This document shows, in pieces, positions 62,680 through 64,000 of a DNA stretch of 64,000 nt. Below the pieces are notes generated by a model. It made no database searches. It worked only from the letters and a program-made list of their open reading frames with translations, and was not told the origin of the DNA. The stretch lies in NCBI GenBank assembly GCA_947503965.1, contig CANNFU010000001.1, positions 744,001-808,000 on the forward strand. The letters are read 5' to 3'. The translations under genes and the position numbers were made by a program. This DNA is from an uncultured Paracoccaceae bacterium (GTDB taxonomy: Bacteria; Pseudomonadota; Alphaproteobacteria; Rhodobacterales; Rhodobacteraceae). Every line of letters begins with the position of its first letter. Position 1 is the stretch's first letter.

Positions 62680-63491
62680 AGCCGTTTGCGGGCCAGGACA
62701 GGCCCATCGCCCTGTGCTGCGATGCGCGTGATCGCATTTTCGATTGGCTCATAGACCGTTGCCATATGGTGCGCATTGGCATGGATCATCGTATCTGCAT
62801 CCACCATCATCCCCACATGACCTTGCCAGAATATCAGATCGCCGCGCTGCAGCGGGTCGGTCACGTCGTGCCCCAGTCCTTCGCGCTGCATGTCGCTATC
62901 GGCTGGGCAGTCAATATCGCAGGCTGTCAGGCTGGCCGCGACCAAACCCGAACAGTCGATCCCATATGTGGAATTCCCACCCCACAGATAGGGCACACCG
63001 AAAAACAACTGGGCCACGGTGGCGGGGTCGGAAAAGGGGCGGTCGAGCGGTCGCAGATGCTTTTTCGGCACAAAACCTACATTGGTTTCAAAGAACTTCT
63101 GCCGCTCGTCGATGACCGTCAGCAGCACACCAAAGGGCAAGCTATGAATGTCGGGCGATTTGAAGTCTTCCGCCGCATAAGCATGCGTCGCCACGGTGGC
63201 GACCCGGTGTGTCGGCGTGGTCGGTTCGTGTAAGGTATTTGACGGCAGATATCCCACATAGCCATCTGCGGACTGCACAAAGGACCAGCCGTCCCGATCC
63301 TCAAACACAGTCACGGCAGCACCAAGCAATAACTGCCGGTCGCGGGGGCCGCCGGGACTGGCGCAAAGATCGGTGACGGGGTTGCGCAACATCATGGACG
63401 TTCCCGCGACATATCTCTCTGCCGTCACCTGCCCGGCCAGATGCATCGCCGCAACACGGCCGTTGGCAGGGGTCAGGCGCCGATCACTCAT
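62676..63491 (-). CDS. NlpC/P60 (C40) cell-wall peptidase
   Basis: 271-aa endopeptidase. N-terminal SH3-like segments (about 25-130, FEDRDGWSFVQSADGYVGYL) precede the catalytic domain (about 145-271): cysteine in GIDCSGLVAAS, histidine in WQGHVGMMV and the third polar residue in HANAHH. No signal peptide is visible, as in the cytoplasmic tripeptide-recycling type (YkfC-like). It overlaps the leucyl aminopeptidase gene by 4 bp, which fits joint turnover of murein peptides. Confidence 0.9.
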   Translation of the reverse strand: MSDRRLTPANGRVAAMHLAGQVTAERYVAGTSMMLRNPVTDLCASPGGPRDRQLLLGAAVTVFEDRDGWSFVQSADGYVGYLPSNTLHEPTTPTHRVATVATHAYAAEDFKSPDIHSLPFGVLLTVIDERQKFFETNVGFVPKKHLRPLDRPFSDPATVAQLFFGVPYLWGGNSTYGIDCSGLVAASLTACDIDCPADSDMQREGLGHDVTDPLQRGDLIFWQGHVGMMVDADTMIHANAHHMATVYEPIENAITRIAAQGDGPVLARKRL

Positions 63492-64000
63492 AGGTTCAAC
63501 ATCCTGGGCAGCGCGTCCAGTATCGCACGTGCGCCCATACCAACCCCGCCTTTGGGCCGCGATGGCGCTGCGGTGGGCTGCCAGCCATAGATGTCGAAAT
63601 GGATATACGGGCTTTCGACAAAGCGGCGCAGAAATAACGCGGCCGTGATACTGCCCGCAAACCCGCCCTTGGGTGCGTTGTCGAGATCGGCGATGCCGGG
63701 TTCTATCATCACTTCATAGGGTTCGTGAAAGGGCATGCGCCAGACCGGATCCGCAACCGCCTGCGCGGATGCAGCCAATGCCGCCGCGTGATCATCATTG
63801 TCAGTATAAAACGGCGACAGGTCAGGCCCTACGGCCACCCGCGCCGCGCCCGTTAAAGTCGCCATGGAAATCACCAGATCGGGATCATCTTCATCCGACA
63901 GGGTCAGCGCATCAGCGAGGACCAACCGCCCCTCGGCATCGGTGTTGTTGATCTCGACGGTAAGCCCCTTGCGCGAGATCAGGATGTCCTGCGGCCGGTA
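63488..64000 (-). CDS. Leucyl aminopeptidase family protein (M17), cut by the window edge
   Basis: C-terminal 170 residues of an M17 aminopeptidase; the gene enters from beyond the right edge. NTDAEGRLVLADAL is the M17 signature carrying metal ligands, followed by DLVISMATLTGAARVAVG. The frame is open to position 64000 without a start, so the apparent ATG near 63925 is internal. It removes N-terminal residues from peptides and pairs with the downstream NlpC/P60 gene. Confidence 0.9.
   Translation of the reverse strand, partial: YRPQDILISRKGLTVEINNTDAEGRLVLADALTLSDEDDPDLVISMATLTGAARVAVGPDLSPFYTDNDDHAAALAASAQAVADPVWRMPFHEPYEVMIEPGIADLDNAPKGGFAGSITAALFLRRFVESPYIHFDIYGWQPTAAPSRPKGGVGMGARAILDALPRMLNL

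Noticed and set aside
1..64000. tRNA, rRNA, CRISPR or prophage
   Set aside because: No cloverleaf, ribosomal segment, spaced repeat array or phage gene was recognised on either strand.

Overview
The window looks like chromosomal DNA of a marine alphaproteobacterium of the Rhodobacteraceae (Roseobacter group). Pointers are an rsfS-rlmH-gpmI-envC-ctpA operon in that order, a 44-residue aa3-type cytochrome oxidase subunit IV, proteins resembling DUF6173, DUF6356 and DUF2794, a DmdC-like acyl-CoA dehydrogenase, paired dimethylglycine-dehydrogenase/GcvT proteins, and a MoeA fused to an RNase H-like domain. This placement comes from recognised families, not from a search. I saw no rRNA, tRNA, CRISPR array, prophage or intact insertion sequence.

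Layout. 1-1.3 kb: a secreted three-repeat protein and a free methionine-R-sulfoxide reductase. 1.4-8 kb: a methylated-amine one-carbon module, with an HTH-cupin regulator, two FAD/GcvT dehydrogenases and a homocysteine methyltransferase between them. 8-9 kb: an IS110 remnant and a transglutaminase-like gene. 9-17 kb: a tightly overlapping eight-gene minus-strand operon encoding an NMT1/THI5-type ABC importer, a cytosine-deaminase-like hydrolase, a VAO-type FAD oxidase, two flavodoxin-fold reductases and a creatininase-family hydrolase, with a divergent RidA-family gene. This is the best candidate for an undescribed catabolic pathway. 17.2-18.5 kb: a decay zone with a broken alpha/beta hydrolase. 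18.5-23.3 kb: the cell-division, glycolysis and ribosome operon. 23.5-25.3 kb: a vanadium haloperoxidase.

25-39 kb is mixed core and accessory content: a DUF2975/HTH pair, a secreted PilJ protein, a medium-chain dehydrogenase, exonuclease III, a Hint protein, an ICMT-like membrane methyltransferase, an AnsA-type asparaginase, an IalB protein, RlmN, a LOG protein, DapD, and an ionotropic-glutamate-receptor-like channel. 40-45 kb carries an RND efflux pair and a threonylcarbamoyl-AMP synthase. 46-52.6 kb has a DmdC-like dehydrogenase with an MBL-fold hydrolase, a YafJ-type amidotransferase, an Lrp regulator, small membrane proteins and AzlCD. 52.6-57.9 kb is a molybdenum-cofactor maturation block (fdhD, a YcxB-like gene, mobA, mobB, a MoeA fusion, a GNAT gene). 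58-61.5 kb has a TetR gene whose putative operator recurs upstream of a small secreted protein, a class C beta-lactamase-like hydrolase, glutathione-dependent formaldehyde dehydrogenase and an I78-type inhibitor. The window ends with GNAT, DUF2794, NlpC/P60 and a leucyl aminopeptidase cut by the edge.

Shared themes are one-carbon flow (demethylation of methylated amines would release formaldehyde or methylene-THF, and a formaldehyde dehydrogenase is present), nitrogen scavenging (the 9-17 kb operon, asparaginase, AzlCD), and marine redox chemistry (haloperoxidase, fRMsr, a possible DMSP-pathway dehydrogenase). Functions are read from motifs. Start sites were moved from the longest reading frame where overlaps, ribosome-binding sites or domain boundaries favoured it.
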